Positions 38,875 through 50,349 of a stretch of 64,000 nt of DNA are shown here, one piece after another. The notes beneath the pieces are model-generated. The model made no database searches, had not been told where the DNA came from, and saw only the letters and a program-made list of their open reading frames with translations. The stretch is from assembly GCA_037389465.1 (NCBI GenBank), contig JAZARR010000164.1:2114501-2178500 (forward strand), given 5' to 3'. The stretch is from Baylisascaris procyonis. Lineage: Eukaryota; Nematoda; Chromadorea; Rhabditida; Ascarididae. Made by a program: the position numbers and the translations under genes. Numbering within the stretch: position 1 is the stretch's first letter; each line of letters begins with the position of its first letter.

Positions 38875-41775
38875 TCATTTATTTTCCTCATTTCGTGATG
38901 ATGAACTACTGTTTTCAAAGAATACCTGCAATAAGAAAAGGTGATCATCAAAGCGTGCATCTCGAACTTGAACTTGAACTTGAAGTCCAAATACGCAATG
39001 CCTGGCTAATGAAGCAACAGCAGCAATCAGTCTTGTATTTCATGTCGGATTTCAGCTATGTGGCCTTGAAAACAACTACTGAATACAATCACACCTATTG
39101 CAGTTTTCTCTTCTAAAAGCAAATTTTTTTCCAGTAGATTCGCACTCCCTCCTACTCGAATCTCTTCTTCAAGCCATAAAACAGAGCAACATAGCTTGGA
39201 TTCGTACATAGCAAACATTCTTTGACAAAACAATTCCCATCCAAACATATCAGTGATCAGCTGTTTCTTCGGTTATAAAGCACAAAAAGTGTTTGTCCAT
39301 TTCCCGATTGTCGTGATGCATTGTAAAATTCAAAAGAATATTCGCATATGAGCACAAAAGAAAAACTGTTGTTGCAAATGAGCGTAACGTAATTTGTGGT
39401 TTCATTGTTAGATAGCCAAAGATTTTCCCACAGAATTGGATTGGAATATTGTGAAAACTTTCATTTCGTTCAATAATCTCTTAGAAACATTCCTGTTAGT
39501 TAATTCGCTAGTTTAATGCTCATTTACAATCCCTCTTATTAGTGCACTCATTGAATCTAGCAGAAAGTCGATTACTCACCTTCATTCTAAGCTCACCCTG
39601 AGGTGGGCCATAGTGCTCTAACCATGCGCTAGCGCAAGAGCATCCTTCCGGAGCCGGAATATGGTAAATACCGAAGTGATGTCGATTCGATTCCGGTATT
39701 TGCTTGTTCAAACATCTGAAAGTGCAGATCATCCATAACTTGTTGCCCTTCTTTGCAGTGTTTCTCTTCTTATAATCCTTCTTAATCCTTCGCGTTGTTC
39801 CGTAAGCGATCTCTGCGACCCGTTTTACACGATATACTTGAAATTTGTGGATGTGCAAATATTTGGAAAATAAAGTGTACTTATATATTCTCTTGCATTG
39901 CACTTTTATAATCGGTGGGCTTGACACAAAAATCACCCAATTAACTGTACTGCCTCTGTTAAGTTTGCACCGTTTTTGTCAATAAATTCGCACATCGTGT
40001 TATCCCTTCATAGTGCACTGCTTCGTTTGTTCCAGTAGCGAATATGATGGATATGCGAGCTGAATTTTGCTTGCTTGGCTTGTTTGAATGGGACAAACGA
40101 CGCACATTTGGTGTCCAGTAAGATAGGTGGACCATGTGCAGCTCCTTCCCACGAACATGTCTTCTTGGTATTCTGCAAATCTTGGGTTCCTCAAACAGTT
40201 TAGGCTTGCAAAACTTCGCAAAGACAGCTTTAAATTTTCCGCTTGGCCTTAGGCTCGGAAAACACCACACAGTTCTTGATTCCCGTTGATCGGACAGCAA
40301 ACATCGGCAGGATTGTTTTCCGGGTGCAACACTCCAGATCTTGGAACAAAATAAGCACAATTTCGTTGGCATGGAAGATATGCGATTATATTTCGCTGTT
40401 GAAAACAGAACACAGAGCGGGATAACAAGAAGTGTCAATTACAGGTGGACTGGTTGTCTTTTCCGTCTAAAAAAGTTTTTGCAGATCACTGCATGTTTCA
40501 AGATTTAGTGCACGTCACCCTGAAAAACACAGCTTCGCCGACGTTTGCCAAAACATTTTGTTCGGCACGAATCCGAGCCTGCGTGACACCTTGAAGGTGA
40601 AAGTTACCGTGGGAGATTCAAAAACATTGGACGTTTTCCTTGTCCAAGCCGCCCGAGGAATCTAAAGCTTACAACATCGTTTTTTTTTTTCTGAAAGTTG
40701 TTGATGTGACTTGAAGTACTTGCAGAAGCGATTGAAAATTATAAACATTGGCAGAAATGGTCCACTTCACTGCAGAACAAATTCTCTAACATTGTTTGAA
40801 CGCCGACACTAAAGAAAAGGGGTTGTTTAAATTCGGCGGGATGTTTCGTATAAGTTGAAATTTGTTAAAATTTTACTCGGGTGCCGGCGATTTTTTTCCA
40901 TGATTTTCGGATCATATATACGGTATGCGAAGAAAGTAGTCCATTAAAGGAAATAAGACATACTTGTATGTGATATTAACATCAATACTTTCGCCATAGT
41001 CCAATATTCCAGTCGACGGTCGAATACGAAATAAATCATTGCGAGTGCACTTTACTTTGAACGCCTGTTTCGAGTTGCTATTGTTTGTTAATTTGAGTTT
41101 GACACTGATCTCGCCCGTTAAATTGCCCGCAAAAACCAACTAAAATTTCATTTTTTGTCGTGTTTTCTCAAAAGAGAAACCTCGGGGCATATTCGCTTAG
41201 CACATTCCTATAGGAATGTGCAATGTGAAAGAGGCTTATATTCGAGAGCACAAGTCATTTCATCGGAATTTAACTTTTGTTTGAATTATCTAAAAACATT
41301 TATATGCCCTTGCATCGTCTAATTCTAAACCGTGTAAAATCTCATCAGTCGATATAGCTTGACCATTGATCGGTTCGACAATGCAACTATCTGTTGATAA
41401 AGTTTTTGATCACCAGTCAACCACCACTGTTAGGTTCAATGGATGGGTGGACGGAACACAGAGCTGTCGATTCAGTCCGAAGACTCGAATTTTATAAACA
41501 GCTTTCGAGAGAGGCTGTGCAATGAATGAACCGAAATTCCTGAATCTACAAATTTCAGTTCTTTTGCATCATGATTTGCGAACGAATTTCTACAGCAACA
41601 CTGTTGGATTGCTGATACTTCAAAAGATGACGCTCCAAGTAGTTTCGTTTGCAGTCTTCAGTTTTGGGTTCGTGTGAGTCTAAATCACGAACTTCAAGTT
41701 ACCAAATAAGAGAACCTTATCTCTTGGTTCTATATCGAGTTGAAAGTTTCGTTCGATTACTGTAGGAAGTTTCAT
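38875..41775 (-). CDS. MSP-domain protein (sperm-specific family)
   Basis: Small single-domain protein of the major sperm protein fold, typical of nematode sperm proteins. Four minus-strand exons: 41775-41716, 41139-40964, 39715-39580, 38925-38875; phases agree and give 140 residues. The domain is complete: start FQLDIEPRDK|LVFAGNLTG, core LKLTNNSNSKQAFKVKCTR, NDLFRIRPSTGILDYGE, then HHFGIYHIPAPEGC and AWLEHYGPPQGELRMK, followed by a short Ser-rich tail (VFFENSSSSSRNEENK). It is nearer to the short MSP-domain (SSP/MSD-like) proteins than to MSP itself; which one I cannot say. A TATAAA lies 77 bp upstream. Intron 2 (39716-40963) hosts another gene model on the plus strand, and intron 1 holds a 22-bp perfect palindrome. 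Confidence 0.92.
40044..40665 (+). CDS. Probable small gene nested in the MSP-domain gene, unknown 133-residue protein
   Basis: Three exons, 40044-40117, 40298-40444 and 40485-40665 (stop TAA), with agreeing phases and donors GTAAGA and GTGGAC; the last intron is 40 bp with acceptor TTTTTGCAG. The start MMDMRAEFCLLGLFEWDKRR follows an acceptor-like TTCCAG at 40030-40034, which may be a trans-splice site. Later stretches read like real protein: GATLQILEQNKHNFVGMEDM, RLYFAVENRT, ARHPEKHSFADVCQNILFG, and DTLKVKVTVGDSKTLDVFLV before the end. No membrane segment or known motif is seen and I do not recognise the family. The gene lies wholly within intron 2 of the MSP-domain gene, on the opposite strand. 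A long antisense open frame (39959-40438) covers part of it and is a competing reading. Confidence 0.55.
41200..41221. repeat. Perfect 22-bp palindrome
   Basis: GCACATTCCTA followed at once by its exact reverse complement, with no spacer. It lies in intron 1 of the MSP-domain gene, about 60 bp upstream of exon 2 on the minus strand. It could be a binding site for a dimeric factor or chance. Confidence 0.9.
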
Positions 41776-41851
41776 TATGAACGGAACCCTTTGTCAACCG
41801 CTCCAACTCTGAACAACTCTAAACAATGAACAACGATTCCTTCTCGTGCTG

Positions 41852-41857
41852 TTTATA
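41852..41857 (-). promoter_or_regulatory. TATA box of the MSP-domain gene
   Basis: TATAAA on the minus strand, 77 bp before the start codon at 41775, in a short GC-richer patch. Sperm genes of the MSP group commonly have a TATA element close to the start. Confidence 0.5.
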
Positions 41858-43000
41858 AAGTTGCGCAATACGGAGGAATCTATCATTTCATTATATGCAA
41901 AAGAAACTTCACTTCTTAGTAGAAGCAATAGCAATTGTTGAAGAGATTTCTGGTATCATCGCTCTAAAATTTGGGATTTGTGCTCATAAGATAGGATCTT
42001 TGACGAGTGATCGGATGACGACAAGTTTTAAGCGTGATCATCATAAAAGCAACGCCTCCGCAATGCCCAATCGTACTCGCATAACCGGTTGCTTCATTAT
42101 GAGTCGTTTCTCATCTGAAATAACTTTCAAAGACGCCATTCTTTAGAACGCATTTGTTCTCCTCAAAAACGACTCATATATTCGTCGAAATATGTCAATT
42201 ACAGCCGAATTATACAAACAAATGAATATGATCAACTCGGAAAAATCGATCGAAGCAAGTTTCTTTCCGAGTGATTACACTTGAAGACTTATGAGTCTCA
42301 TAAATAAACAACCACCGTTGAAGTAATATACAAATGCGGTTCAATCGAAAAATAGCGTTCTCGAAAGAAGATTCTACAGAAATTTCAGCCAGCCCAACGT
42401 CGAAGATCTTTACATTCATTTAGGGTACCATTAAGGACCAGTCAACTGGTATAAAAACTTACGAAAAAAATTTCAATATTTGTATAGTGTTTAGGGTAAT
42501 TTCTTAATACACATAATTGATAATTGGGGAGCATAGAATACCCCTATTCTCTCATCAAGAGTGATAAATACCGTTACCTTACAATAAAGTATTTCGTTAT
42601 AGGATATGCTTAACGAAAATATTTATTAAAATATAAATTGTATAGAATTTGTTTCATTTGAGCTTCTCTATCGATTTGGCTGAATTGGTCAAAGTTTTAT
42701 TGCATAAACGAACTGTTTAGCCTCAAATGCGGGCATTCCGATTCAGGATGATGCCTGCACGGCAGACATAACAAAAATGACGCCTTTCTAGTTTATCGAG
42801 CAATCATCAGATTGTCCTGCAGTTCTAATAATCAACTAATAAAATTTAATGGGCAAGTTTTTAGTGGATACTACTGTATAATGTAGAGCATAAACAAAAC
42901 ACATTCAATGAAAAACTCGCATAAGCTCCATCATTAGTATAGTCAGTTTTTATTTTATCTTATAAGTTCATTTAACTAGAGAAATAAAGGAGGCGCTTGC

Positions 43001-43070
43001 AACGAATGGGATTCGAGCCTTCGACATTCACCCACCGCTCTTACACGCTAACGATTGAGCTGTTGTGAAC
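43001..43070 (-). repeat. tRNA-like sequence, probably a degenerate tRNA or tRNA-derived repeat
   Basis: Read on the minus strand there is a D-arm-like AGCTCAATCGTTAGCG...GAGC followed about 25 bases later by a T-loop-like GGCTCGAATCCC. The spacing resembles a tRNA with A and B boxes, but I cannot pair an acceptor stem or a clean anticodon stem, so it is not called as a working tRNA. Confidence 0.35.
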
Positions 43071-43157
43071 AGCTTCGGTTAGTTTAATCATACCTGTGAA
43101 TGTTATGAACAATAGAAATGACATCGAAAGCGAATATGATTGCGGTTTTTTTCTTTT

Positions 43158-43171
43158 GGGGGGGGGGGGGG
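43158..43171. repeat. G14 homopolymer tract
   Basis: Fourteen G on the plus strand preceded by a T-rich run, in intergenic DNA. Confidence 0.95.
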
Positions 43172-44709
43172 AGGGAAGACAATTCTCTTGCGATGATTAG
43201 GCAAACGGAAAAAAACGTTTCGCGATGATCACTCGTCAACGAAACGAAACGCAATTTTTCACGATGCCATTTGACACTACATTAATGCATTCGCACTACG
43301 AACTACATGAAAGACTCCAATTGTCACCTATTTAGCGATTTACTGCATTGTTAAGGTCTCTTTTAAAGTTTGACTTGTTTTGGAATCGAACTCTACTTCT
43401 TTTCGAAGTGTAACTGAATTTGGAATTGGAAATGAAAATAAAAATTCTTTGAAGTTTACTTCTCAGTTGACAAAACACATTTTCTCAGCTGAAATATATA
43501 GGTGCATACGATAAATACAGAACATGTTCCGGTCAATTTCGATGGCACATATAGAATGTGTAAAGAATGTTGCAAGTGATTTTTGCAAAAAGAGTTTCAT
43601 TGTAAATATTCGACTTTCTATGCAATCACTTTTATGCGTCTTTATTGCTGCTAAATTTAAACGGTGAACAAATTTCGCAGACAATCAATTTTCTAATATG
43701 AAAAATAATTTCGTTTATTTAAACAAAATAAATTCCGATTTTTGCAAACAAAATAATTCGATAATTACTGCAATTTCATATGTAATATGGAAAAACCCAA
43801 TTTTTTCAACTTTGTTTCAGTACATTTTTTTTATGCGAAATAACGTTATAAAAAGGTTATAAATTTAGAAAATGATAGTGATGAGAAAGAATTTTTATAT
43901 TTTAGAAATAAAAAGGGATCTTTCCTTTCGTTTCAGGAATCATTTTTATGTGGAAATGATCATATTCGGTTTCCTATAAACTCACCTTCAAATTAGGATA
44001 TTCGAATTTATTTATTTGAGTATTTTTATAGATGATACTATTTTTAATATTATATTTTACTGTTCTTCACTTATACTATTCAAAAATTATCGTTATTCAC
44101 CTTTATTCATCGATCGAATTGTAAGCAACAAAAATACAACGTTTAGAAAATCGTCAAAGACAATCACATATTTGAATTGCACTTTCATAACCGCTGATTC
44201 GGCTTATCGTTATTGGCAAATGAAAATTACGTACTTAGTTAAAAGTTGTGGAAGTTATTGCACTTGGAATACTCGAAAGAAAGGTTAGATAGATTGTAAA
44301 GAGGATTCATTTCAGCATATTCCTAATTTAGTTGCTGATATTCACATCATAAATCTCGACGCACGGATTTCAACCTGGATCATCGATCCCTCCAGAGAAT
44401 GTAAGTGGAGAAGCATACCAAAAAAAATTCGCAATATATTCGCTTGTACAACTCCACTCCTCTGACCAACCGGTTTCAACAATTATCAACAAATAATAAA
44501 GCATACGGAATAATGTATTTGGCGTCTTAGCTGATTTAACCAATCGCAAAAATTTTCTACAAAAGATTTGTCTTTCTTAATGTGGCCGACGTAATCAGCA
44601 ACTCAACCGGTTTCAAAGTGCGCACCAGTTTTTAGCAGATTTAAATATCTATGAATAATTTCGAATTTGGTAGATCAATTTGAAAATTGGTATAGCCTCA
44701 TTCTACATG

Positions 44710-44800
44710 TTACACCACTAAATTTCATAACCCTAGTTTCAGTGATATCCGAGTTGAAATTGCCGAACAGACAGACACAGACATGTGCAGACATAATAGG
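44710..44800. repeat. Degenerate dispersed repeat ending in a CAGACA tract
   Basis: Contains AATTTCATAACCCTAG, then GATATCCGAG, then ACAGACAGACACAGACATG. The same order is seen at 22190-22290, and shorter related CAGACA tails occur near 29500, 48740 and 48970. It is probably the 3' end of an old retrotransposon family; this is inference from the shared pattern. Confidence 0.4.
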
Positions 44801-45134
44801 CAAAGTCGCCAAAACCAGCCTTGCAAATGTAAATTTGCAGACGCTCATAGAAACAGCCATTCCGCCGAATAAGAACTGCGCTAACAGTTTTAAGAAACTT
44901 ACAGCAGCTTGAGTTTTACTTGTGCTTACAAGGTATATGGTATATCCAGTTTTTCGTCATCTTATTCATCCTTTGCACATCGTTCACGATGGAGCATCAT
45001 TATGCGCGAATTTCTAGTAGCTGATTCAAAGACGGGCACAATACGTGCGCTGGTGCGAGTGGACGGCGAGGTGTTTCAAGGGCGGTTCCAGCAATGTGCC
45101 ATACACCGGTTCTGAGTGTTCCGTCTCTCCTGCC

Positions 45135-45144
45135 TAAATAAAAG
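45135..45144 (+). promoter_or_regulatory. Weak TATA-like element upstream of the collagen
   Basis: TAAATAAAAG 32 bp before the collagen start codon. The distance is short for a TATA box unless the 5' UTR is only a few bases, so this is tentative. Confidence 0.25.
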
Positions 45145-45175
45145 GACTCCTTTGTGAGCAATCAGTTGGAGTGCG

Positions 45176-47224
45176 ATGGAGCACAAATCCTCTCTGCGTT
45201 CGGTCGCCTTTACGGCGGTCGTCTTTTCGACGGTTGCTGTCACAGCATGTATCTTCACCTTCCCGATGGTCTTCCACTATGTTCAGACTTTACAGGCCAC
45301 CGTCCAGGTACATTCGCTTCTAGAGTATAGAGCACTATATGCGAAGTTTAAACTATGCACGAATTTTTGATTCAGCTTAAAAATTGCACTAAGTATAATA
45401 GCGGAGCCTTGCGCGATGAAATTCAAGGATAGGTGAGCTTCCTATTTTCGTGCAAATCTCGAAAAAATTTGAACTTTTTGGTTTAAAACGAAGAGTAAAA
45501 AAATGGCTGTCAGACAAATGCATTTATTTCAATAGAAATTCACTTTGTTTTCATTGTCGACTAATAAGCAGTAAACCACGAGTTTGAACAGCAGTGCAAG
45601 GAAATGAAGATGGATGAATTTAGACAAATTACTTTAACAGAGAGACAATAAAGGAGAGATTATAGGGTGAGGTAGAATACTGTAAGAGTCGCTCGCGAGA
45701 TATGTGGCGCGAAATGGTCGAAATGGCACCAGTTGGAGAAGAAGATGCACTCGACGTGCTGATTCGTGCCACCCGTCAAGCAGAGGCTCAGTGCTGCACG
45801 TGTCAGCAAGGACCACCTGGACCTGATGGACCTCCAGGTGCGCCAGGCAAAGATGGTGCTCCTGGTGATGGACCTGGCCCGCCAGGACCTCCAGGACCAG
45901 ACGCCGAACTTCACGATCGCATTTTGCCCGTACCACCACAATGTCCTTGTCAAGCTGCTCCTGGGCCTTCTGGGCCTCCTGGACCACCTGGACAGGATGG
46001 ACAACCAGGAAATCCCGGACCAAGTAAGCCAAATTGATTTCATTCCGTATACTATTCTACGATCCTGATCTTTCCGGAAACATCTTATTAATACTACGGA
46101 AGAGTTTCCGCCAATGAACTGCTCTTGTTATTGTACTTGTTCCCATAATATAAAATACCAACGCCGAAAGAATATATGGCTCAGTATTTTTAAAAATAGC
46201 TTCGGTTCGGGAAATTCACTTTGCTAGATTTTCTTGCTTTCTGCTACTACCAAATCTCCGCTGACTCCAATTCAGTTTCGACCCATTGGTCACGAATTCA
46301 TTAGCTCTCTGAAGTATTTTTTGGACGATTCCATCGGAATTTTTGCACTTTTCTTCGCGCAGTTAATCCACTAGGGAAAAATTGACTGAACATTTCAGAC
46401 GGTATCGATGGGCCACCAGGACCACAAGGACCACCTGGACCTCCAGGACCTCCTGGTCAGCCTGGGCAGCCAGGTCAGCGTGGACCTCCTGGTGAGGCAG
46501 GACAGCTCATTCCTGGTGAAAGGCCTCCACCTGGACCTCCTGGACCGCCTGGAAGACCAGGCCCACCGGGAGAGCCTGGCCGTCCTGGACCACCTGGCAA
46601 GGACGGAGATAACGGACCACCTGGGAATCCCGGAGAACCTGGCCCACGCGGTGAGTCATTTTTATTACAATATCTCTTCATATTGTCTGTAAAATAATGA
46701 GATAGTATATAGAATTGAGGAAAACAAAACAACAGCGAAAATGAAGGAAAAAAGTGCAAAAGTTGTAAAAAAAGCTCATTGGTATTTGAGACATAGACTG
46801 CACAGTGTGATGCTTTCATTAATTCAAACATTTCGGAAGATGAAAAGGGAAGACGATATACAATTTCGTGGAAACAAGTTTGCTACCGTTGTCAAAGAAA
46901 TGCCTAGAGATTATGACAGATGACTGACTGCTTCTGAATAAACACCCTTAGCTGAAGGATGCTCGATCAATACATGCAAAATGACAAATGATGGCGATAT
47001 TTGGCTTGGCCAGATGAGCTGACACCGTGTTTTTCTTCTGCTGATGATTTTCCACTATCCGAAAAGTGCTAATAGAAGAATCTGGCTTTTTCTACTAAAC
47101 TAATTTTCTTTCAGGTCCACCGGGACCGAATGGTCAACAAGGCCGTCCAGGAGAACCTGGCCAAGCCGGTGCTCCCGGAAGTTGCGATCACTGCCCTCCG
47201 GCTCGTCTCGCACCTGGATATTAA
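45176..47224 (+). CDS. Cuticle collagen
   Basis: Secreted structural protein of the nematode cuticle. Four exons: 45176-45307, 45666-46023, 46399-46650, 47115-47224 (TAA); phases agree and give 283 residues, in the usual 280-330 range. Exon 1 holds the cuticle-collagen N-terminal domain with a hydrophobic signal-anchor ([19 protein letters not shown]). Next come [11 protein letters not shown], Arg-containing sequence before the helix, and the Cys pair AQCCTC. Gly-X-Y blocks follow ([16 protein letters not shown]), broken by the [16 protein letters not shown] insert and by a GQLIPGERP interruption, and the tail is [15 protein letters not shown]. The interrupted Gly-X-Y layout with flanking Cys residues is characteristic of the family. 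The CDHCPP...APGY end is shared with a subgroup of Caenorhabditis col genes, but I cannot name the ortholog. Expression is expected in the epidermis at moults. Confidence 0.97.
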
Positions 47225-48718
47225 TCGCGCTCTCGCTTTCCTGTCCACATTCCCATTAAAGCATCTGTTCTGTTCTAGAATCTCGAAAAACTTTCAAGCA
47301 ACTAACCAGTAAATGTTTGCATTTCTTTAGCTGTTAATGGCATGATTATGTTGATATATTGAAAGATAGGTTAAGGACGGTAGTAAAAGGGCCAAGGCGA
47401 TAGTTCAAAGAAACCACCTAACCAAAGAACATTAAGGATTGGAGAGTGAAGAAATTTATTTGGAGGGGAAGCTGTCGATCAATTTATTACACTTATAAAC
47501 CTTCATCCAAAAAAACGAAGGAAACTGGAATGGAATAAATAGAAAATCAAAAAAAAGAGAGACGTGTGAATAAATATGGCAGCAATTGAAAGGAACACAA
47601 TGCTAACTGCAAACTGCTATAAAGTAATCAGTAAATGAGGTGAGAAGTGCACATTATTCGATTGAATAAGTCGCCAATGGAATATGGAAGAAGGACGCAA
47701 AGTGGCTCGTAAAAATCTATTAAATTTGAGCTTTACCGATTATTTTCGGTAGCTGAATCGAAAATTGAGTATTTCTTGTTGAAAGTTTTACAACACGCTG
47801 TTCAGTGCCCAAGTATTGCATGTCACCTGCAAGCTATATGCTCGCTGCTTTCTTGCCTCAAAAGATTGAAAATAGTATAAGTGATTTTATAACACAGAGG
47901 CAAGACCGAATTGAAGAGACGATATTGCAATGACTGCAAATTGTATCTCTAGAGAGCGATTCTGCAATTAGCGGTCTAATTATGCAATCTGCGGTCGAAA
48001 CTTTCCTCAAAGATTTTACAAAGGACCACACAACTGAAATGCCTCTGAAATTTCCCAGTAAGCTCCATATAAGAGCGTAAATTAACTGACGAAGCTTAAA
48101 GGCAATAGTTAACGATGCGGTGGTGGTACATGATGTAAACCCTACGACAATGTTTAAGCGCTTTTAACTCATTAGACAAAATGCTTTAGCTGAAGGTTGC
48201 GAAGAATGAGGTGGCAGTTAAGAGTGAATACCTCTACAGCCGCGTCTCGAATGACATCACCTGAGGTCAGCAATAGGTAAACGTTCAGTCAGAGTGGTGT
48301 TCATGGCGGAAGTCGACATATGAAGTGTAAAATTTATCCTCCAAAAGGTCTCATTGCGTCACATCTCTGCACTCAGTCGTGTTCGTCTAATGCAATAAGC
48401 AATTTTGTGTGGAATAACGTTAAGCAGACTTTCGTCACATCAGTATTTTATAGTTCCTCTGGTTCGACCTATACTCCTCGCATAAACTCAACAAATGGGA
48501 AGACGCACCACTGAGAATGACACAATATGCGCTTTTTGCAGCTTGGCCAATTAAATAATGCATTCATTGTAATTGCGTTTTCGTTTACGATCGAGCGGTT
48601 GAATAGCAGACAAGTGTCAATCAATCAGTTAGACCATTAAAATGGAACGAATTTAAATTGAAAGACATGGAAGTACAATTCTTATTCAAGATTCATTACT
48701 GTGCCTCTTCAAGCGTGG

Positions 48719-48778
48719 TAACTGCAGTTGAATACCACACAGACAGACACAGACAGACATGAAAAGTACAGAAAAATG
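48719..48778 (+). repeat. Dispersed repeat copy A with CACAGACAGACA tail
   Basis: Reads TAACTGCAGTTGAATACC, then a CACAGACAGACACAGACAGACA tract, then AGTACAGAAAAATG (tract given here as two parts in meaning: CACAGACAGACA followed by CAGACAGACA). It matches copy B at 48946-49002 over its whole length with scattered changes. Confidence 0.6.
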
Positions 48779-48945
48779 CGTGGATATTTATGCAATTAGC
48801 AAAACTATAATCTCAATTCCTCAACCAATAAATGCAGTAAAAATGTAATTTGCATAATCGAAGCCTTTTTTCGCTCTCGTTGGCTCGTCAACACGTGATG
48901 GAATAGAGATAAAAAAAACTTGCAGCTACATACTTTTCATATATG

Positions 48946-49002
48946 CTAATTGCAGTTAAACATCACACAGACAAACACAGACATCAACAAGTGCAGAACA
49001 AT
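48946..49002 (+). repeat. Dispersed repeat copy B with CACAGACAAACA tail
   Basis: Reads CTAATTGCAGTTAAACATC, then CACAGACAAACACAGACA, then AGTGCAGAACAATG. It is in the same orientation as copy A, about 225 bp away. No coding content is seen. Confidence 0.6.
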
Positions 49003-50338
49003 GTCTATATGTTTAAGGATCCTTAAGAATGATTCAACGATGTTTATGTCTTAAATAGCACCCAGAAGATTTCGAATTTTTGAACAAGAAATTCCATCAA
49101 CTAATATGTATTTCAAATATTAATATAACTTTTACAGCAAGTCGTTCACCTCACAGGCTTAAAAATTAGTGATCTTGTTTTCATAACAGATCAGATTTTC
49201 TGAGATGTTCTGCTACTCGTTGTGATTCTAAGCATCAACTAAAGTTCTAAAAGATAGGGTCGACTGTTGGTTGTTTCAGCACTTGCCCTTCATTACGGTA
49301 TTATTATGTTTATGCAACTTTGCAGCTATATACCGTTGGGAATGTGCATTTGAGAGCTTTACCAGCAGTGAGGTGAGATGAACATGCAGTCCTGAAAGCT
49401 TTTGTTCCTGGTTTCCATGTGTGCTGTAATTGCGCAGATGTATGGTACTTCGAAGTTATGTTTATAAAGCCATTTTTGCATATAATTGTGCCCGAGACTA
49501 TTGTTGTTTAAGGTTTTTTATTAGCTGCAACAATTTTAAAATATTCGATCCAGGCTGGGAGAGGGCGATTCATAATGTCATCAAATATCTTGCCAAGAAA
49601 GGGACATAGATTGGAGGTCCCGGTGCAGACTTGGATCAACACCTGGGCACTTATAATAAACATTCTACTTATGTTCTGTTGGCCGGAAAGGCTCCCTTTA
49701 TAACGGCCACTTACAAAGTCTGTATATTCCACACCTTGGTGAAACTCAAACTCTTCGAGGCGATGCCCAGAGGGATCAGAACCTTCTGCACCTGGCAGCC
49801 AATTCCTTGCAGACTGTCATACAACAACACTACCACACGGCAAATGTCCGCAGGCTGGATCCAAACCCGCAACCTTCTGTATTTGCCGAAAACGTTGCCC
49901 AGTCCCCTCTTCACTCCCCCTATTTCCTTGAATAGCCCCATTAAAATAGCTCATCAAAGGCATATATAGAGGCTTACCTAATTAGAACGTTGCAGTGTTA
50001 TCGATGAACATTTATTACTGGGCGCTAAATGATGCTTCAAATTTCGGAAAACGTTTCGAACAGTTCCATTCTTCATGCGACAGAAAATTTTCTAACACGA
50101 GAAAAGAAAATATAGAGAAAAAAACAAGAGAAAATTGAAGAGAAGAGAGCAGAGAGAGAAATATAAAGAAGAAAACTGGGAAAAGAAACAAAGAGAAAAA
50201 ATCATCGTTCATTCGCAACCTCGTTGAATTGTAGCTGTTGTCTGTTTTTCCTGTCCCACACAGATTTATTTTCTCTCTCCCACCTTTCTTCCTCTGCAGA
50301 GTTGTAATTCCTCCATTTAGGTTCTTCATCGAAGAGGA

Positions 50339-50349
50339 GGGGGGGGGGG
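50339..50349. repeat. G11 tract in a G-rich block
   Basis: Eleven G, followed by AAGGGGGAGGGAGGAGGGGG. The block has at least four G runs close together on the plus strand, the textbook arrangement for a G-quadruplex. Confidence 0.95.

Larger units (their letters stand above)
41776..45175. other. Divergent intergenic region, AT-rich with repeats
   Basis: About 3.4 kb between the MSP-domain gene and the collagen. It includes a tRNA-like stretch at 43001-43070, the G14 tract at 43158, a degenerate repeat at about 44710-44800, and AT-rich frames (42.2, 43.5, 44.0 kb) with no supporting features. A more GC-rich, protein-like frame at 44999-45115 sits directly upstream of the collagen and is more likely promoter sequence than a gene. 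Confidence 0.5.

Noticed and set aside
40287..40289. In-frame TGA as a selenocysteine codon
   Set aside because: A normal intron from 40118 to 40297 removes it and keeps phase; no SECIS-like structure was noticed.
39959..40438. 159-codon open frame on the minus strand
   Set aside because: It overlaps the plus-strand nested gene model antisense, has an odd Cys/Arg/Ser-rich composition, no splice context and no recognised motif. It remains the main competitor to that model.
44909..45115. Frame just upstream of the collagen
   Set aside because: It ends 60 bp before the collagen start, has no family match, and more probably reflects GC-richer promoter DNA.
46475..46831. Antisense Gly/Pro-rich frame over the collagen
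   Set aside because: It is the reverse complement of Gly-X-Y coding sequence, a known mirror artefact.
49508..49969. Three overlapping ORFs on both strands
   Set aside because: All three are of similar quality and the region has tRNA-box-like pieces; a decayed repeat explains it better than a gene.
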